A stretch of DNA of 27,431 bases from Chloroflexota bacterium (GTDB taxonomy: Bacteria > Chloroflexota > Anaerolineae > Anaerolineales > DRKV01): NCBI GenBank assembly GCA_011051635.1, contig DRKV01000086.1, positions 1 to 27,431 on the forward strand. Reading direction: 5' to 3'. Position 1 is the stretch's first letter; every line of letters begins with the position of its first letter. A model generated the notes under the pieces. The model searched no databases. It was given only the letters and a program-made list of their open reading frames with translations, and was not told the origin of the DNA. The translations under genes and the position numbers were made by a program. Shown here one piece after another: positions 26,401 through 27,431 of the stretch.

Positions 26401-27431
26401 TCAGAGCGCGTCTTGGGCAGCAAGGGGTTGACGTAACGTCCAACGTCTCCGCTTTCGTCGCCGCGCCAGATTTGTGCCTGCTTGTTGAGGATGCAACGCC
26501 CAATCATGGACTTGGCGTCCAGGGCCAGTTTGTGTTGACGGCTGAGCATTTTCTGTCCCGCTTCGCCCGTACCGGCGCGCAGCACAGCCCAGCGATTGGC
26601 TTCTCCTGTCCATTCTCCCGTGCGGTCTACGAGGAAAAGACCGACGTAGTACAGATTGAAGCGCGAGCGAATCAGGGCGGCGGTGCCGTGAGCCAGTTCA
26701 TCAGGTTCCAGGATACTGCTGGCGGTGCGGGAGACCTGAGCGGCGGTTTGGAGTTGCAGACTGCGGCGCTCGATAGCCCGGCGGATGGCTTGTTCGCTCA
26801 AATAGGCGCGACGGGTGGCTATCAGCGCCGCGAGCGGTTCAATCAACTCGTTGAGATAAAAGGCCTCGTCCGGCGTGAGTTCGTTTTCTCCGGGCCAGGT
26901 GATGAGCAGCAATCCGTGCCACGCGCCCGTGCTGTAGAGGGGGAGAATGGCGGCACTCTGTCCTAAAGGAACTTGCAAAAGACGCTGACACAACCCGGTT
27001 AAAGGGTCGTCCGCCTTCAAGGCGGAGGCCATATACAACTTGTCGCGTCCCTCTGTCCACAACGGGAGGGTTTGGAAGGCGGCCAATTCCACCGGTTGCG
27101 CGTCCTCTGTGGGGACGATAAGACCGTCCATCCATTGGGCTTGCATGGTGGCCGCCACGGGGGTGCCGCGGTCGTTGTTATCCAGGTAAAAGAGGGCAAT
27201 GTGCTCCGGCGGGGTGGAAATATCCAGCGCCATGCTAAAAGCAGAGATGATGTCGCCTTCCGACTGGGCCAGCGAGAGGCTGTCCTTGATGAGAGAGAGC
27301 CACTCCAGTTGGCGGGTGCGTTCCTGGGCCTGTTCGAAGAGCAACCGGCTGTTGAGAGCAGTGGCGGCCTGGGCGGCGACTGCCGCATAGCGTTCCTTGT
27401 CCTGTTGGGTGAAAAATGTGGTTTTGGGCCA
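20412..27431 (-). CDS. Giant multi-GAF hybrid histidine kinase with two receiver domains (N-terminus outside the window)
   Basis: The frame is open to the right edge, giving 2339 visible residues (numbered from the edge). The tail of one GAF domain (1-40) is followed by ten complete GAF domains at about 42-205, 215-392, 400-562, 575-742, 755-918, 925-1097, 1110-1272, 1285-1450, 1470-1627 and 1637-1810. HisKA follows with His1836 (NMSHELRTPL), then HATPase (N-box near 1951, DTGPGI near 1988, GTGLGLS near 2018), a Pro/Glu-rich linker, receiver 1 (Asp2137, LDIMMPNIDG) and receiver 2 (Asp2258, LDLYMHDLDG), which ends the protein. No transmembrane segment is visible, so it is probably cytoplasmic. 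Several GAF units are close copies of one another. It precedes the receiver-tagged PLP enzyme on the same strand. The TTG at 27344 is not a real start, since the frame continues beyond it with GAF-like sequence. Confidence 0.95.
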   Translation of the reverse strand, partial: WPKTTFFTQQDKERYAAVAAQAATALNSRLLFEQAQERTRQLEWLSLIKDSLSLAQSEGDIISAFSMALDISTPPEHIALFYLDNNDRGTPVAATMQAQWMDGLIVPTEDAQPVELAAFQTLPLWTEGRDKLYMASALKADDPLTGLCQRLLQVPLGQSAAILPLYSTGAWHGLLLITWPGENELTPDEAFYLNELIEPLAALIATRRAYLSEQAIRRAIERRSLQLQTAAQVSRTASSILEPDELAHGTAALIRSRFNLYYVGLFLVDRTGEWTGEANRWAVLRAGTGEAGQKMLSRQHKLALDAKSMIGRCILNKQAQIWRGDESGDVGRYVNPLLPKTRSEMALPLISRGEVIGAMTFQSERPGDFSPDDIAVLQTMADQIANALENARLFQESTRRTDELAFINRLVSRLASSLDLDETLHTIASALHEYLKMDIGIGLVNEERDGVVVHSVHTEKGVRPVEAGMEIHRFPAIQEVLATKKILEVPDAQHNPHTAPLHERLKQAGVVSIAFFPILLGDEVIGIVDVLIHSAKRPLRSDEIRPVQSILAQASTAIQNARLFQQIQESLKETESLYTASAELNTAQTYADILDVLYRHTILGAGDANANIGIFDRPWEPDNPAQWWIVLGREITDASVPAGFLQERYSLSAFASAKQLLHPDSPTVIEDFSTHPDVDENLRHLYTEVYKAKSGMFVPLVVAGRWIGMATSISRERRVYPEKEQRRLMALASQAAIAIQNLRNLETTRQQAQDATLLFRATQSLVQAQSEQSIFEAALETCQEFNAPDVAAIQRFKHMGAESFLEQAYHRTQPNVSAPEDGTLFPTDLYPYTRQLQAGKRVTSDDVANDPQFTPEERSLLLEFSVAAMNAVPLRTRDGIPGQLLVAYQQPHSFTEREILFYESIVVQASIALDNYNLLQETQRRARQLQTAAEVSRAASSILDVNELIQEIVNLVQERFDLYYAGLFLVDKEGEWTQEPGRWAVLRAGTGVAGLQMKARGHKLEIGGTSMIGQCVAHGQARVSLDVLQETGRFQNPLLPDTRSELALPLIARGEVIGAMTIQSEFTNAFSQEDIAVLQTMADQVAIAIQNARLFDQAQTSLRETESLYEASAALNASQSYEDVLEALRERTILSQVDNLVSINLFNRPWIDEMPEWSIAHTFWRPQGAMGLPVRYRLSEFPAARHILRSNQPTIIEDARTDPRLDENTRALYTQELGGTSVIFVPLLTAGQWIGYINAVYTKPTRFPEDELRRLQTLAVQAAAVMQNLRNTEAAQQRAAQLEHLAQVQTALSQANNEDEIVAALSLVAADEKRRPDLITLRYIYSDEQGKLLYSDSVAHWLDGQVLHDENPYRVNLLTKEMQAFQNSIRLDAPIFFEDVLENPQAPSAARQIAKQAGMRGMAMLALQSGGRLQGLAILNWRQPHSFTEEEDFLLRNLLRPLAEVVARRRAYLAQREARQESERRALQLQTASQIARETTGTLSLGELLDRAITLIRERFNLYHGAIYLMDESRLNVVIRSAAGAGAEALLRKATQHVVGASTVIGQVTSTGQTLNVDDLQTDERFSVPEDLPKSRSELCLPLQVGNRIIGVVDLHSTRPQAFTQEDLPALQILSDQLAIAVDNARSYELANQRAQEMSLLFEISRTLSSAPLEIEGLARIITEQFSRLLDAPSCTLSVILNEYDEFNEVYRPTMRIVGIHRRKDAPAPLHEIGEISHLWRAKLLDEVLQTLEPVTLTSDTDLHPEERRYMREHGLQTLLIVPLAAKGEALGVVEVEVPDEKRHFSESQLDLAMAVASSAAVSLENARLYQEQRETAERLKEVDTLKTQFLANMSHELRTPLNSIIGFSRVILKGIDGPINELQEQDLSAIYNSGQHLLSLINDILDLSKIEAGKMEIAQEEIDLNMMVKSVMSTAVGLTKDKPIQLLREVDDNLPVVVGDNTRVRQVLLNLISNASKFVEEGHIKVIAKVRPSQKGGQEVYIAVEDTGPGIAPEDQSKLFKPFSQVDGSPTRKTGGTGLGLSISKRFIEMHGGQIGVESEVGKGSTFWFTLPITSPEDSPSPPEDAPPDEEAPQAAPEEAESPAPKVVLAIDDNTQVINLYERYLSNHGYQVVALTNPAEAVERARELHPYAITLDIMMPNIDGWAVLEALKSTPETRDIPVLVCSIVREEEKGFSLGATDYLVKPILEEDLVRALQRLDRNGDIHRVLVVDDSDDDLRLVERIIEEHTAYEPMLAPGGQAALSVLQSSTPDAVILDLYMHDLDGFTLLETIRSDPRLHNLPVLILTGGDLTDEQRAYLKEKSQAFIHKSELHEEDFLNHLEELLANLGNAERDSSTS

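Noticed and set aside
27342..27344. TTG at 27344 as the start of the giant kinase
   Set aside because: The frame stays open to the window edge and the 29 upstream residues look like the last helix of another GAF domain (RYAAVAAQAATALNSRLL).

Overview
The window looks like chromosome from a GC-rich, filament-type bacterium, most likely Chloroflexota (class Anaerolineae or a relative). This is inferred from very long multi-GAF hybrid kinases, a DUF11/SdrD-like/GEVED surface protein, strong Shine-Dalgarno sites mixed with an apparently leaderless gene, and dispersed palindromes in the gaps. No rRNA, tRNA, CRISPR array, transposase or phage gene is visible.

Layout. (1) 1-470 is a divergent intergenic region: a gene leaves the window on the minus strand from an ATG at position 5, and a large secreted surface protein (471-4622, +) starts at the other side. 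(2) 4623-4738 holds two tandem palindromes, the second a good intrinsic terminator. (3) 4739-10990 is a five-gene minus-strand metabolic block, in transcription order argF, rocD, ald, an acetyl-CoA hydrolase/CoA-transferase family gene and pyk. It links ornithine, alanine, pyruvate and acyl-CoA metabolism. (4) 10991-11220 is a divergent promoter region containing a palindrome. (5) 11221-17612 is a plus-strand signalling operon: a multi-GAF histidine kinase, a receiver-GAF-kinase, a receiver-winged-helix regulator, and a guanylate-kinase-like protein whose P-loop lysine is glutamine. (6) 17566-27431 is a minus-strand block read from the right edge: a giant kinase with at least ten GAF domains plus HisKA, HATPase and two receivers (N-terminus outside the window), then a threonine-synthase-like PLP enzyme with a C-terminal receiver domain, then an EamA-type transporter.

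How it may work together. The most unusual part is region 6: a PLP enzyme carrying a phosphorylatable receiver lies directly downstream of a very large hybrid kinase and upstream of a drug/metabolite-family exporter. I infer that phosphorelay could control an amino-acid enzyme post-translationally, with the transporter handling a related metabolite. Region 5 looks like a phosphorelay (kinase, receiver-kinase, DNA-binding regulator) with a degenerate nucleotide-kinase-like partner. The two signalling blocks converge and their 3' ends overlap by 47 bases.
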